NCBI RefSeq assembly: GCF_024732245.1
Contig: NZ_CP093845.1
Span: 1,922,001-1,986,000, forward strand
Reading direction: 5' to 3'
Length of the DNA: 64,000 bases
Source of the DNA: Dietzia sp. B32
GTDB lineage: Bacteria; Actinomycetota; Actinomycetes; Mycobacteriales; Mycobacteriaceae
Shown piece after piece: positions 51,216 to 59,971 of this stretch. Numbering within the stretch: the stretch's first letter is position 1; each line of letters begins with the position of its first letter. The notes beneath the pieces were generated by a model that worked only from the letters and a program-made list of their open reading frames with translations, was not told the DNA's origin and did not search any database. The translations under genes were made by a program, and so were the position numbers.

Positions 51216-52562
51216 GTGCCACTTCGTCGAACCGCGATGCGCGCAGCCGCATTCGCCGCCGCCATCGCCACCGCAGTCGCCGGAGGAGCCCTGGCCGCTC
51301 CCGCCGCCGGCGCTCAGGGGTCGTCCAACGATCCGGCGCCCACCTTCTACCAGCCGCCGGCCGCCCTGCCCGCGACCTCCGGTGAGCTCATCAAGACCGA
51401 GCCGTTCCCGCTGGCCGGGGCGATCCCGCCGATCCCCGGCGCCGCTCCGATCTCCGACGGCGCCGGCCCGCTGTCCACGGATGCGCAGCGGATCATGTAC
51501 ACCTCCGTCGGCTCGCGCGGCCAGGCCATCGCCGTGACCGGCACCTACCTGCAGCCGCGCGCACCGTGGACCGGACCCGGGTCACGCCCGTTGGCGGTCG
51601 TCGCGCCGGGGACCCAGGGCCAGGCCGACCACTGCGCGCCGTCCAAGACGTTCCAGAACCTCGCCACCGTCCGCACGGACCCGCCCGGCGTCGGGTTCGG
51701 GTACGAACTCATCCAGGCCTACGCCCTGCTGGCCCGCGGGTACGCCGTCGCGGTCACAGACTTCGAGGGCCTGGGCACGCCGGGACTGCACTCGTACATC
51801 AACCGCGAGTCCCAGGCACGCGCCGTGCTCGACCTCGCGCGCGTCGCGGCGTCGGTGCCGGGCGCCGATGTCGCCCCGGACGCCCGCACGGTCCTCGCCG
51901 GCTACTCGCAGGGCGGCGGCGCGGTGGCCGCGGCCGCCGAACTGCACCCGCAGTACGCGCCGGAGGTCAATCTGGTCGGTACCGCTGCGGGCTCGCCGCC
52001 GGCCGACCTGCTGGCCACCCTCGAGCAGGTGGACGGCACCGCGATCGCGGGAGTGATCGGCTACTCGCTCAACAGCCTGCTGGACGCCTACCCGGAGATG
52101 GGTCCGCTGATCGACCCGTACTTCAACGACCGCGGCCGGGCCATGCTCGCCACCACCGCCGACCAGTGCATCGGCGAGACCGCCGTCCAGTTCTTCCAAC
52201 AGCGCACCACCGACTTCACGGTCTCGGGCCGGTCGGCCGGTGACATCGTGCGCTCCGAGCCGGTGCTCATGGGGTTCCTCGAGCGTCAGCGGATCGGCCG
52301 GCTCGCGCCCACCACGCCGGTGCGGATCCTCTCGCCGGTGAACGACGACGTCGTCCCCGGTCACCAGTCACAGCAGCTCGGTCGCGACTGGTGCGCGCAG
52401 GGCGCCACCGTGGACATGGTCATCGACCCGTCGCCTCCCGTCGCACCCGGGCTGGTGATCGGCCACGCCGCGCCCATGCTCACCGGTCTGGACAGCACCC
52501 TGCGGTACCTGGACGACCGCGTGGGCGGCGTCCCGGCGCCGAGCAACTGCGGGACCTACTGA
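51216..52562 (+). CDS. Secreted LIP-family triacylglycerol lipase
   Basis: 448-residue secretory lipase related to Candida antarctica lipase A-like/LIP proteins of actinobacteria. Sec signal of about 34 residues (basic start, Ala-rich core, AGA cleavage site). Alpha/beta-hydrolase fold with nucleophile elbow GYSQG (Ser231), probable acid in SPVNDDVVPG and His in VIGHAAPM. Cys140 and other Cys may form a disulfide (DHCAPSK). The GTG start has a GGGGGG stretch just upstream; an ATG seven codons later is an alternative. A strong palindrome follows the gene. Allows growth on extracellular lipids. Confidence 0.9.
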   Translation: MPLRRTAMRAAAFAAAIATAVAGGALAAPAAGAQGSSNDPAPTFYQPPAALPATSGELIKTEPFPLAGAIPPIPGAAPISDGAGPLSTDAQRIMYTSVGSRGQAIAVTGTYLQPRAPWTGPGSRPLAVVAPGTQGQADHCAPSKTFQNLATVRTDPPGVGFGYELIQAYALLARGYAVAVTDFEGLGTPGLHSYINRESQARAVLDLARVAASVPGADVAPDARTVLAGYSQGGGAVAAAAELHPQYAPEVNLVGTAAGSPPADLLATLEQVDGTAIAGVIGYSLNSLLDAYPEMGPLIDPYFNDRGRAMLATTADQCIGETAVQFFQQRTTDFTVSGRSAGDIVRSEPVLMGFLERQRIGRLAPTTPVRILSPVNDDVVPGHQSQQLGRDWCAQGATVDMVIDPSPPVAPGLVIGHAAPMLTGLDSTLRYLDDRVGGVPAPSNCGTY

Positions 52563-52598
52563 GGCCAGCGGCTCCGGAACGCCGGGCCCGTCGTCGAC

Positions 52599-52648
52599 AA
52601 GACAGTTCCGCACACCTTCGCCGAGAGGCAGGTGTGCGGAACTGTCTT
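52599..52648. terminator. 19-12-19 stem-loop after lipase gene
   Basis: Perfect 19-bp arms (52599-52617 and 52630-52648) with a 12-nt loop, 36 bp after the lipase stop. Probably a terminator, though there is no T run. It shares only the 12-nt loop length with the two 30-12-30 palindromes; the sequence is different. Confidence 0.75.
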
Positions 52649-52677
52649 CTCGATACGTCCCCCACCGCCGCCCCTAC

Positions 52678-52714
52678 GGTTGCGCAAGCAGGTTGCGCAA
52701 GCAGGTTGTAGACT
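52678..52714 (+). promoter_or_regulatory. MarR promoter with tandem TTGCGCAA operators
   Basis: GGTTGCGCAAGCA occurs twice in tandem (52678-52690 and 52691-52703), giving two palindromic TTGCGCAA cores 13 bp apart. TAGACT (52709-52714) follows, ending 7 nt before the GTG of the MarR gene. The repeats cover the -35 position, so the adjacent repressor probably controls its own operon here. Confidence 0.75.
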
Positions 52715-52721
52715 CGCCGGA

Positions 52722-53189
52722 GTGACACCCGCCGACCCGCCCATCGACCCGACCGCTGCCCCGCGGCCCGACATCGCCGACCTCGCAGAGGACCTCCGCC
52801 AAGTACTGCGCCCCCTGTGGCGACGGTTCAACTCCCACCGGACGTTGTCGCTGGGCAAGGTCGGGATCCTGTCCCATCTGGAACAGCGCGGGCCCCTGGC
52901 CGCGACCGACCTGGCCGGCCTCGAGCGGATCAGCCACCAGGCCGTCGCCAACGCCGTCCGCGAGCTGCAGGATCTCGGACTCGTCTCCCGCAGCCCGGAC
53001 CCCGCCGACGGCCGCCGCACCCTCGTCACCATCACCGCAGACGGGCGCGAGCTGCTCCGCACCGAACGCGGCGCGGGCCAGGACTGGCTGACCCACGCGC
53101 TCGCCGGTCAGCTCGACGACGCCGAGCGCGCCCGACTCGCCGCGGTGATCCCCCTCCTGCGCCGCCTCGACTCGGAGGACGCCCGATGA
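52722..53189 (+). CDS. MarR-family repressor
   Basis: 155-residue winged-helix regulator: HRTLSLGKVGILSHLEQRG, recognition helix region LERISHQAVANAVRELQDLGLV, and the wing RSPDPADGRRTLVTITADG. GTG 52722 is leaderless (TAGACT at 7 nt). Overlaps the MFS exporter gene as ATGA, the classical layout of a repressor and its efflux pump. The inducing ligand is unknown. Confidence 0.92.
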   Translation: MTPADPPIDPTAAPRPDIADLAEDLRQVLRPLWRRFNSHRTLSLGKVGILSHLEQRGPLAATDLAGLERISHQAVANAVRELQDLGLVSRSPDPADGRRTLVTITADGRELLRTERGAGQDWLTHALAGQLDDAERARLAAVIPLLRRLDSEDAR

Positions 53190-54589
53190 CCCCCCACCGT
53201 CGACCGGCACCCCGCTGGTTCGTCCAGGCGCTCGTCTACGCTGCCCTGACCAGCTCCATCGTCAGCTCCCTGGGCATGCTGCTCGTGCCGTCGGTGGCCA
53301 CGGAGTTCGGCATCCCGGTGAGCACGGCGCAGTGGATGCTCACGGCCAACCTGCTCGTCGGCGCGGTCGCGACCCCGATCATGGGCCGCCTCGCCGACGG
53401 CCCCCACACCCGCGCGCTGCTGATGACCAGTCTGGGCGTCATCTTCCTCGGTTCGATCGTCGCCACGGTCGCGCCCAACTTCACGGTCTTCCTCATCGGC
53501 CGCGCGATGCAGGGGCTCCTCTACGGCACGGTGCCCATCACCATCGCACTGGCACGTCGACACCTCACCTTCACCGAATCCCAGCCCACGATCTCGACCC
53601 TGTCGGTCACCGTCTCGGTGGGCATGGGCCTGGGGTATCCGCTCACCGGCATCCTCGCGGCCGCGTTCGACCTGCGGGCCGCGTTCGCCTTCGCGGCGCT
53701 GTTCGTCGCCACGGCGGCCATCGGTGTCTGGCGCTTCGTCCCCGCCGGCCCCGATCCGCTCGCACCCCGCACGCCGTTCGACGTGGGCGGTGCCCTGCTC
53801 TTGGGCGGCGGGCTGGCCGCGTTGCTGTTGTGGATATCCGAGGGCCAGACCTGGGGCTGGGGGTCGGCCACCGCGCTGGTCGTCCTGGTCGTCGCGCTGA
53901 ACACGCTGTTCTTCTGGATCGTGCACAGCATCCGCACCCTGCATCCCCTGGTCAATCTGCGCGTGGTCCGCCGACCCGAGGTCCTGCTGGCCAACGCCAC
54001 CGCGATCGGCCTGGGCACCGCCATGTACATCGGCCTGTCCATCGCCAGCCTCGTGGCCCAGGCACCCGCCGGCACCGGCTTCGGCCTGGCGGTGCCGTTG
54101 ATGTGGGCGGGCTTCATGATGGCGCCGCTGTCGGTGGGCAGTCTCATCGCCAACCGCACGGTCCGTGCGCTGTCCCGCCGCTACGACATGGCGGTGTTCC
54201 TGCCCGTCGGCGCGGCCGTGATGACGGTGGCGTCGGTGCTGTTGTGGCTTCGTCACGGCGACTTCTGGACGCTGGCCATCGGCATGTTCCTCTTCGGAGC
54301 CGGGATCGGGTCGGGCTACGCCGCGATGCCGGCGCTCATCGCCCGCAGCGTGGCGGTGGACCAACTCGGCAGCGCGGTGAGCTTCAACCAGGTGCTGCGC
54401 ACGGTCGGTGGTGCGGTCGGCGCGGCCCTGTCGGCCGCCGTCCTCGCCGCGCACCCTTCCGACTCCGCGTACTCGACCGACGAGGGCATCACCATGGCGT
54501 TCGGGGTGGGTGTGATCTGCTGCGCGACGGTGATGCTCGCGTTGGTGCTCCACGCCGTCACAGGTCGACGACGACGAGCTCACCGGTAG
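53186..54589 (+). CDS. MFS drug exporter (DHA2/14-helix type)
   Basis: 467-residue major facilitator with about 14 helices. Motif A-like GRLADGPHTRALL follows TM2, and motif C-like GMGLGYPLTGILAAAFDLRAAF is in TM5; the late GIGSGYAAMPALIARSV and LGSAVSFNQVLRTVGGAVGAALSAAV regions match multidrug exporters of the EmrB/QacA group. ATG 53186 is behind GGAGG and overlaps the MarR stop, so the repressor controls it. Substrates unknown. Confidence 0.9.
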   Translation: MTPHRRPAPRWFVQALVYAALTSSIVSSLGMLLVPSVATEFGIPVSTAQWMLTANLLVGAVATPIMGRLADGPHTRALLMTSLGVIFLGSIVATVAPNFTVFLIGRAMQGLLYGTVPITIALARRHLTFTESQPTISTLSVTVSVGMGLGYPLTGILAAAFDLRAAFAFAALFVATAAIGVWRFVPAGPDPLAPRTPFDVGGALLLGGGLAALLLWISEGQTWGWGSATALVVLVVALNTLFFWIVHSIRTLHPLVNLRVVRRPEVLLANATAIGLGTAMYIGLSIASLVAQAPAGTGFGLAVPLMWAGFMMAPLSVGSLIANRTVRALSRRYDMAVFLPVGAAVMTVASVLLWLRHGDFWTLAIGMFLFGAGIGSGYAAMPALIARSVAVDQLGSAVSFNQVLRTVGGAVGAALSAAVLAAHPSDSAYSTDEGITMAFGVGVICCATVMLALVLHAVTGRRRRAHR

Positions 54590-54615
54590 CCCCGGCGTCC
54601 CGCGGCCCCGGGCGA

Positions 54616-54621
54616 TACCGT
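54616..54621 (+). promoter_or_regulatory. -10 box (TACCGT) of YhhN gene
   Basis: TACCGT, 6 nt before ATG 54628, no ribosome site; leaderless arrangement. Confidence 0.5.
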
Positions 54622-54627
54622 TCTCGC

Positions 54628-55320
54628 ATGCGCGCGTTGAGCTGGATCCCCGTGGGGATCGTCAGCCTGGTTCACCTGGTCGCGCTGGCGGCGGACGCGG
54701 GGATCGCGGCCGCGTGGACCCAGGTCCTGCTCATGCCCGCGCTCGCCCTGGTACTGCTGACGCTCCCCCGTGATGAACGCGGACCCGCCTGGCCGTGGGC
54801 CCTCGGGGCGCTGGCCGCGAGCTGGGTGGGTGACTCGCTGCCCAAGGCGGTGCCCGGAGACGCGCGGTTCCTGGCGATGGTCGGCGGCTTCGCGGTCGCG
54901 CAGGTGCTGTGGATCGTGGCGTTCACCCGCGTGGACCGGGGCCGGTCGCCTATCGCGTGGACGCTCCTGCTCATCGCCGTGGCTACAGCCCTACTGACGG
55001 TGACGGTGCCCGAGGCCGGGGTGCTCGCCCCGGCCGTCGTGGTCTACGGGCTGCTCCTGCTCGCGGTGGCCTGGCTCGCGGCCGGCCACGGTTGGATCGG
55101 CGGTCTCGGCGGCGCGCTGTTCGTGCTCTCCGACGGGTTGATCGCCCTGGGCGCGTTCCGGCCCGACCTCGTGGACTGGCCGGAACGCGACCTGCTGGTG
55201 ATGGCCACCTACGTCGCGGCGCAGGCACTGTTGGTGGCGGTCATCCTTCTCACCCGCTCCCCGGACCGCACGTTCGGCCGCTCGCCGCTGCGGCACCCGC
55301 GTGCGCGCCTGCACACCTGA
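54628..55320 (+). CDS. YhhN family membrane protein (lysoplasmalogenase-like)
   Basis: 230-residue protein with about eight hydrophobic helices. The family motifs are present: an Asp-containing TM3 stretch (AASWVGDSLP) and the late GGALFVLSDGLIALGAF with its conserved Ser-Asp. Animal homologues (TMEM86) hydrolyse lysoplasmalogens; bacterial activity is less clear. Leaderless ATG. It is the last gene with the high GC and codon use of the left part of the window; composition drops just after its stop. Confidence 0.83.
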   Translation: MRALSWIPVGIVSLVHLVALAADAGIAAAWTQVLLMPALALVLLTLPRDERGPAWPWALGALAASWVGDSLPKAVPGDARFLAMVGGFAVAQVLWIVAFTRVDRGRSPIAWTLLLIAVATALLTVTVPEAGVLAPAVVVYGLLLLAVAWLAAGHGWIGGLGGALFVLSDGLIALGAFRPDLVDWPERDLLVMATYVAAQALLVAVILLTRSPDRTFGRSPLRHPRARLHT

Positions 55321-56178
55321 CGCGAGGGTTGCGGCTTCGGAGCTACCGCCGAGAACTTATCTTATGACAAGCTGAAAGAACCCTATGGGCTCTCCCCGCA
55401 CATAAAGAAGATCCGGGTAACAGCCCGAACCCCCGCGTGGGCCAACCCTGAACTGCGCTTTTCCTGCGCCAGCTCAGCAGACCCGGGCAGCCCGAGGACG
55501 TTAGACAGGCATCCCCTTCGGAGGCACGCAGACGACCCCTGAACTGGCGTTCTACCTACGACTATTGCGTTTGCCGCAATCTGAGTGCGGGTTTCGCAAT
55601 TACGGCTCCGACCAAGAGACAGCGGCCACGACAGTCCACCGCGACCGCCTTTGTCCTGCTCACACCACCGCCAGGCTGGCCACCCCCCGGAGACGCACCC
55701 GGCAGCCCGAGCGCCCCGATGCCGCCGACCCTGTCACGCTCGCGCTCCACGAAGAAGCGGATAACGTACTTTCCCATCAGCCGCCCGAGCCTGTGGCATT
55801 AGCAACTCTTCTCCGTCCTCTAGATCTATACGTCGAGCGGCCCCCTCACCGCTACCAAGGGGTCGGTCGCTCCGGCCAAATCTGAAGGCCGGCGACCAAG
55901 TTGGACGCCGGCCCCGCTTCCCCGAATTGGCCACCAAGCCCCACGCTCCCTCTTTTCTTAGCGAGCCGCAGCGGAAGAACGGCGATGACACGCGCTCCGC
56001 ACCTAGCCGCTGCTCGCGTGTTGCCTTCGCCATTCCCATTAATACGATACGATACGTAGCGACACATAAGGGCGGCACGAGTGCTAGCCCCGGTTCGGCT
56101 CACAGCCGACCAACAGTCAGGCGAATGGCTGAAATGATCTCGAACCCGAGTCCCTTCTCCCACCTTCAGGAGCAGAGC
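55321..56178. other. 858-bp low-GC gap without a supported gene
   Basis: Composition is visibly lower in GC than the rest of the window, with no convincing start-codon ORF and no transposase remnant I recognise. An open stretch of 74 codons without a start (about 55321-55542, encoding SYDKLKEPYGLSPHIKK in the middle) could be gene debris. A hairpin with GGCCGGCG/CGCCGGCC arms lies at 55887-55913, and an ATACGATACGATACG run near 56042 lies upstream of the SDR gene and may be part of its promoter. Possibly an insertion boundary. Confidence 0.55.
55887..55913. terminator. Hairpin in low-GC gap
   Basis: GGCCGGCG and CGCCGGCC arms (8 bp, perfect) with an 11-nt loop. May be the terminator of a decayed gene. 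Confidence 0.4.
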
Positions 56179-56943
56179 GTGCACACCCGACATCAAGGCA
56201 AGAATGTGGTCGTAACCGGTGGGGCAAGCGGCCTCGGGGAGGCCATCGTCCGCCGACTCGTGGCCGATGGGGCTACCGTTACCGTCGCGGACATAAACGC
56301 GGAGGCGGCCGAGACCCTCGCCGACGAACTAGGTGAGCTCGCCTGCGCCGCCCACCTCGACGTAACCGATCCGGCATCGTGGACCCGTTTGCTTGCCGGT
56401 TTCGATGGGGACGGCGCATCGCTGCACTGCCTCGTCAATAACGCCGGGGTCGCCCCGACCGCCGATCTAATGATGTCGCTGGATACCTGGCGATCCGTTA
56501 TGGCAGTCGACTTGGACGGCGTCTTCCTCGGTACGCAGTCCGCGGTCCGGATCATGGGTCAGCAGGGCGTGCGGGGGTCGGTCATCAACAAATCCTCGGT
56601 CATGGCATACGTCGGCCAGACCATGACACCCGCCTACTCTGCAGCGAAAGCGGGGGTGATCGGACTTACCAAGGCCGCGGTCGCCTACGTTTCCGAACAC
56701 GACCTAAACATCAGGATCAACACAATCCACCCGGGCACCCACCTCACCCCGATCCTGCTTAACGAGCTTCCGAAGCTTCCGCCCGGCTTCGAGGATCTCG
56801 AACTGGGCCGCCATCCCGTTGGACACTTCGGCGATCCAGTAGGGATTGGCGCCACGGTGTCGTTCCTCCTCGACGATGACGCCGAATTCTTTCAGGGTTC
56901 GGAGATCGTTATCGATGGGGGGCGCTTGTCCGTCGACCGGTGA
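56179..56943 (+). CDS. Short-chain dehydrogenase/reductase (SDR)
   Basis: 254-residue NAD(P)-dependent oxidoreductase. Cofactor motif TGGASGLG, NNAG (LVNNAGVAP), catalytic Ser in NKSSVMAY, and the YxxxK pair in AYSAAKAG; the C-terminus has GSEIVIDGG. Asp after the second strand (VTVADIN) favours NAD over NADP. GTG 56179 has AGGAG 6 nt upstream. Stands alone on the plus strand facing the sulfatase operon and resembles steroid/alcohol dehydrogenases, so it may oxidise an alcohol freed by the sulfatase (inference). Confidence 0.9.
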   Translation: MHTRHQGKNVVVTGGASGLGEAIVRRLVADGATVTVADINAEAAETLADELGELACAAHLDVTDPASWTRLLAGFDGDGASLHCLVNNAGVAPTADLMMSLDTWRSVMAVDLDGVFLGTQSAVRIMGQQGVRGSVINKSSVMAYVGQTMTPAYSAAKAGVIGLTKAAVAYVSEHDLNIRINTIHPGTHLTPILLNELPKLPPGFEDLELGRHPVGHFGDPVGIGATVSFLLDDDAEFFQGSEIVIDGGRLSVDR

Positions 56944-57126
56944 GGACCAGGGGAGGGCGCGGCTTCCTACGGTGATGACCATGCTGCCAGCGTCCTCCCC
57001 CGTCCCTCCGCGGTGAGCTGCAGCGCTGGGCACCGCCTGCCTGACCGTGTCGGTGTGGCGACCGCCTCGCGAAGAGCCTTTTGCGGGAGGCACTCACTAG
57101 TCGACGGGAAGCTGGACCGTGCCTGG

Positions 57127-58116
57127 TCACGCGACCGATGCAAGTCGAAAGCCGATGTTTCCGGAAGTCGAATCGGGGGTATTGGAGCTGCGGGCCGATA
57201 CTCGGTAGCGGTTGCAGTACGACTCGTGACACAGGTACGAACCGCCGCGTATAACCCGGCGGTTCCCGGCGCGCGGACCGCTAGGATTCACTTTGGTTGA
57301 GCGAGCGTAGTACGAGGGATCAAACCAGTCCTGACACCATTCCCACACGTTTCCGGCCATTTGCCATAGGCCGTAGCCGTTGGGCCGATAGCTCTTTACC
57401 GGGGCAGTGGTCAGATGCCCGTCTTCGGCGGTGTTGTCGTGGGGGAAGTTGCCCTGCCAAATGTTGCAGTTCCACTTCCCGTCGGACTTTAGGTTGTCGC
57501 CCCAGACAAAGTTCCGCCCTTCCAAGCCACCACGGGCGGCGTACTCCCATTCTGCTTCCGAGGGCAGGCGGGTTTGGCTCCACTGACAGAACGCGTTGGC
57601 ATCTTCCCAGGACACGTGGACGACAGGGTGCTCGTCTTTACCGGTCAGGTTCGAACCTGGGCCGTTCGGACTTCTCCAAGTGGCCCCACGAACCGAGAGC
57701 CACCATGGGATCCCCGGGATTCGGCCGAGAATGTCGGATGGCTGGCCCTGGAAAGCGGCGTAGAACACTGCTGAGACACCCAGTCGTTCTGCGGTGGTCT
57801 GATATCCGGTCTGGTAGACAAATTCCGCGAACTCCAGGTTGGTTACCGTCGTGGAACTCATGCGAAAACTGTCTAGTCTCACTTTATGGACGGGAGTTTC
57901 GCCATCGGCTGGATAACCGACACCGTGGTGGTCGCCCATCGAGAGCGTCCCGCCGGGAACTCGAACTAGCGCCCCGGCTGCTGGTGGGCGCCGTACCGCC
58001 CTGCCTGGCAAGACAGAGCTGACGGATTCGGTGACCTCAAGGCCGCCGGAATCAGGGCTCTTGCCGATCCCGGCGGCCGGCAGCTCCGCCCCACCGGGAG
58101 CGCAACACCTACTCAA
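57127..58116 (-). CDS. Formylglycine-generating enzyme (sulfatase activator)
   Basis: About 329 residues; FGE-sulfatase domain from about residue 45. It converts the sulfatase Cys in CxPxR to formylglycine using O2 and copper. Conserved blocks: VRVPGGTLSMG, HPVVHVSWEDANAFCQW, RLPSEAEWEYAARGG, GYGLWQMAGNVWEWCQDW, and the catalytic RGGSYLCHESYCNRYR with its two Cys five apart, both retained. The start is unclear: TTG 58116 (used) or GTG 58125 overlap the sulfatase end, without a clear ribosome site. GC is lower than in the left of the window. Direct neighbour and obvious partner of the sulfatase. Confidence 0.93.
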   Translation of the reverse strand: MSRCCAPGGAELPAAGIGKSPDSGGLEVTESVSSVLPGRAVRRPPAAGALVRVPGGTLSMGDHHGVGYPADGETPVHKVRLDSFRMSSTTVTNLEFAEFVYQTGYQTTAERLGVSAVFYAAFQGQPSDILGRIPGIPWWLSVRGATWRSPNGPGSNLTGKDEHPVVHVSWEDANAFCQWSQTRLPSEAEWEYAARGGLEGRNFVWGDNLKSDGKWNCNIWQGNFPHDNTAEDGHLTTAPVKSYRPNGYGLWQMAGNVWEWCQDWFDPSYYARSTKVNPSGPRAGNRRVIRGGSYLCHESYCNRYRVSARSSNTPDSTSGNIGFRLASVA

Positions 58117-59944
58117 AGGTGGCACTCGCGGGATGGTCGATCCCGTCGGCCCAGTCCATCGCGTACCACACGGCCGCAGTGAATGGCGCGTACTGGTTGA
58201 CCAGGTCAAAGTCAACGGGCACCACCCCGTTGACCTCGGCGTACCTGTCCCACTGACTCGCAAGCTCCGCGGCGATCTCCGGATGGTCGGCGGCCACGTC
58301 CGTCGTCTCACCCGGATCAGCGCTGAGGTCGTAGAGCGCCCATCGACCCGTGCCACCCATCGGCTCAGGGACGAACATCAGTTTCCAGTCCCCGGACCGA
58401 TAGGCACGGTGCCCGAAGTGCTCGGACCCGTGGTCATCATCGGGTCCGATGCTCTCCGATGTGCCCTCGAGTAGCGGCTGTGCCGAATCCCCTAGCAGCT
58501 CCTCAGCAGTGCCCAGGTCTGCACCGGCGTAGTGCGCGAACGTCGGGTAGAGGTCTGTGATGTGAGCAAAGGTGTCGACTACTCGGTCACCGCCCGCCCC
58601 GTGGCCGGTTGGAGTTTTGATGATCGCCGGAACCCTCGTCCCACCTTCGAACAGCGAGTTCTTGGTGTGGAAGTACGGCCCCGAGGATGCCTGGGCGTTG
58701 TGGAGACCGAGCGACGGAAATGAGCCTTCGAGCCCGTATGATTCCATGTCGCCGAGGAGGGGATAGGCGTGGTCGTACCAGCCGTCGGTCGCGGCGGCGG
58801 TGTACATGGCCTGAGTACTGCCCGCCGGGCCGTTGTCGCTGGCCAGCACTATGAGCGTGTTGTCGTACTCCCCCGTTGCCCGGAGATGGTCCAGTACTCG
58901 ACCCACTTCCAGGTCGGCCTCGTGGATGTTGGCCGCGTAGACCGCCATTCTGTACCGCAGGTCGCGTCGTTGGTCTTCTGAGAGGTCGCCCCAGTCTTGC
59001 ACCTGCTCGGGCCATCGGGTGGAGACATCGGGATCGATCAGTCCGAGTTCTGCCATTCGCTGGATGCGTTCGGTTCGGAGACCCTCGTGGTTGTACTCCT
59101 CGCCATAGAGTTCGAGGTAATGCTCGATGAGATCTGTGTCCTCTACGTGCAGCGGATCATGAGGTGCTGTGTACGCCAGGTATCCGAAGAAGGGTCGGTC
59201 TGATCCCGCGCGCTGGTCCAGCATCCCGATCATCTCATCGGTGTAGGAACGGGTGGCGAAGAAGTCCTCTGGCAGTGCGTCGACGACTTCCCCGTTGCGT
59301 TCGTAGATCGCCGTGTCCACTGGCTCCACTCGACGATCGAACAAGCGGTGCCCGTCTGGATAGTACGAGGCGCCGGCGTCATACAGCGTGAAGTTCTGAT
59401 CGAACCCCAGATCCTGCGGAGTTTGCCCCTCTCCGGATCCCAGGTGCCACTTACCGACCTGGAGAGTCTCGTACCCTTCCTGACCGAGTACCTCGGCAAT
59501 CCCGGTGAATTCGCCCTCAAGGCTCCCCTTGTACCCGGGCGTGGTCAGGGGCACTCCCGGTGGGCCGACCCCTTCCATGGAACCGAGGCCCACGCGATGC
59601 GGGTCCTGTCCCGTCATCAACGCTGCCCGGGTCGGTGCGCACAACGGCGCCGTGTGGAAATTGGTGAGCTGAACGCCGTCGCGAGCGAGACCGTCGATAT
59701 TCGGAGTACTCACCTCACCGCCATATACCCCCAGGTCCGAATACCCCAGGTCGTCCAAGAGCACCATCATGATATTCGGCTGTCCGGCACGCGGACCCGC
59801 GCTTCCCACGCTGCCCACGCTTTCCGTAGCGGAGGGTGATGAAACCCCGTAGCCCACCACGGCGGACGACAAGAGCGCGGTCACCCCGAAAGACAGCCCG
59901 GCCAGAGCCGTGCGGACCGAGTTCGAATCAGGAGGAATGGTCAT
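58109..59944 (-). CDS. Exported Cys-type sulfatase
   Basis: 611-residue type I sulfatase hydrolysing sulfate esters. Hydrophobic signal segment at about 12-35. Metal-binding Asp pair in VLLDDLGYSD (Asp64, Asp65), active-site LCAPTR with Cys102 as the formylglycine precursor, and GKWHLG (Lys165, His167). Later metal ligands are in LASDNGP; the C-terminal subdomain has YDLSADPGETTDVA. Cys at this site means FGE is needed, and FGE is the next gene, overlapping by 8 bp. ATG 59944 has a GAGG site. Substrate unknown; the neighbouring P450, thiolase and SDR suggest a lipid- or steroid-like sulfate. Confidence 0.93.
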   Translation of the reverse strand: MTIPPDSNSVRTALAGLSFGVTALLSSAVVGYGVSSPSATESVGSVGSAGPRAGQPNIMMVLLDDLGYSDLGVYGGEVSTPNIDGLARDGVQLTNFHTAPLCAPTRAALMTGQDPHRVGLGSMEGVGPPGVPLTTPGYKGSLEGEFTGIAEVLGQEGYETLQVGKWHLGSGEGQTPQDLGFDQNFTLYDAGASYYPDGHRLFDRRVEPVDTAIYERNGEVVDALPEDFFATRSYTDEMIGMLDQRAGSDRPFFGYLAYTAPHDPLHVEDTDLIEHYLELYGEEYNHEGLRTERIQRMAELGLIDPDVSTRWPEQVQDWGDLSEDQRRDLRYRMAVYAANIHEADLEVGRVLDHLRATGEYDNTLIVLASDNGPAGSTQAMYTAAATDGWYDHAYPLLGDMESYGLEGSFPSLGLHNAQASSGPYFHTKNSLFEGGTRVPAIIKTPTGHGAGGDRVVDTFAHITDLYPTFAHYAGADLGTAEELLGDSAQPLLEGTSESIGPDDDHGSEHFGHRAYRSGDWKLMFVPEPMGGTGRWALYDLSADPGETTDVAADHPEIAAELASQWDRYAEVNGVVPVDFDLVNQYAPFTAAVWYAMDWADGIDHPASATFE

Positions 59945-59971
59945 TCGAGTTGCCTCTTTTTCCCTGTTGGT

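Noticed and set aside
55565-55885. 106-residue plus-strand ORF in the low-GC gap
   Set aside because: No ribosome site, no domain and no coding-like codon pattern.
57640-57665. tRNA T-loop-like GGTTCGAACC
   Set aside because: It lies in the FGE coding sequence and no cloverleaf can be folded around it.
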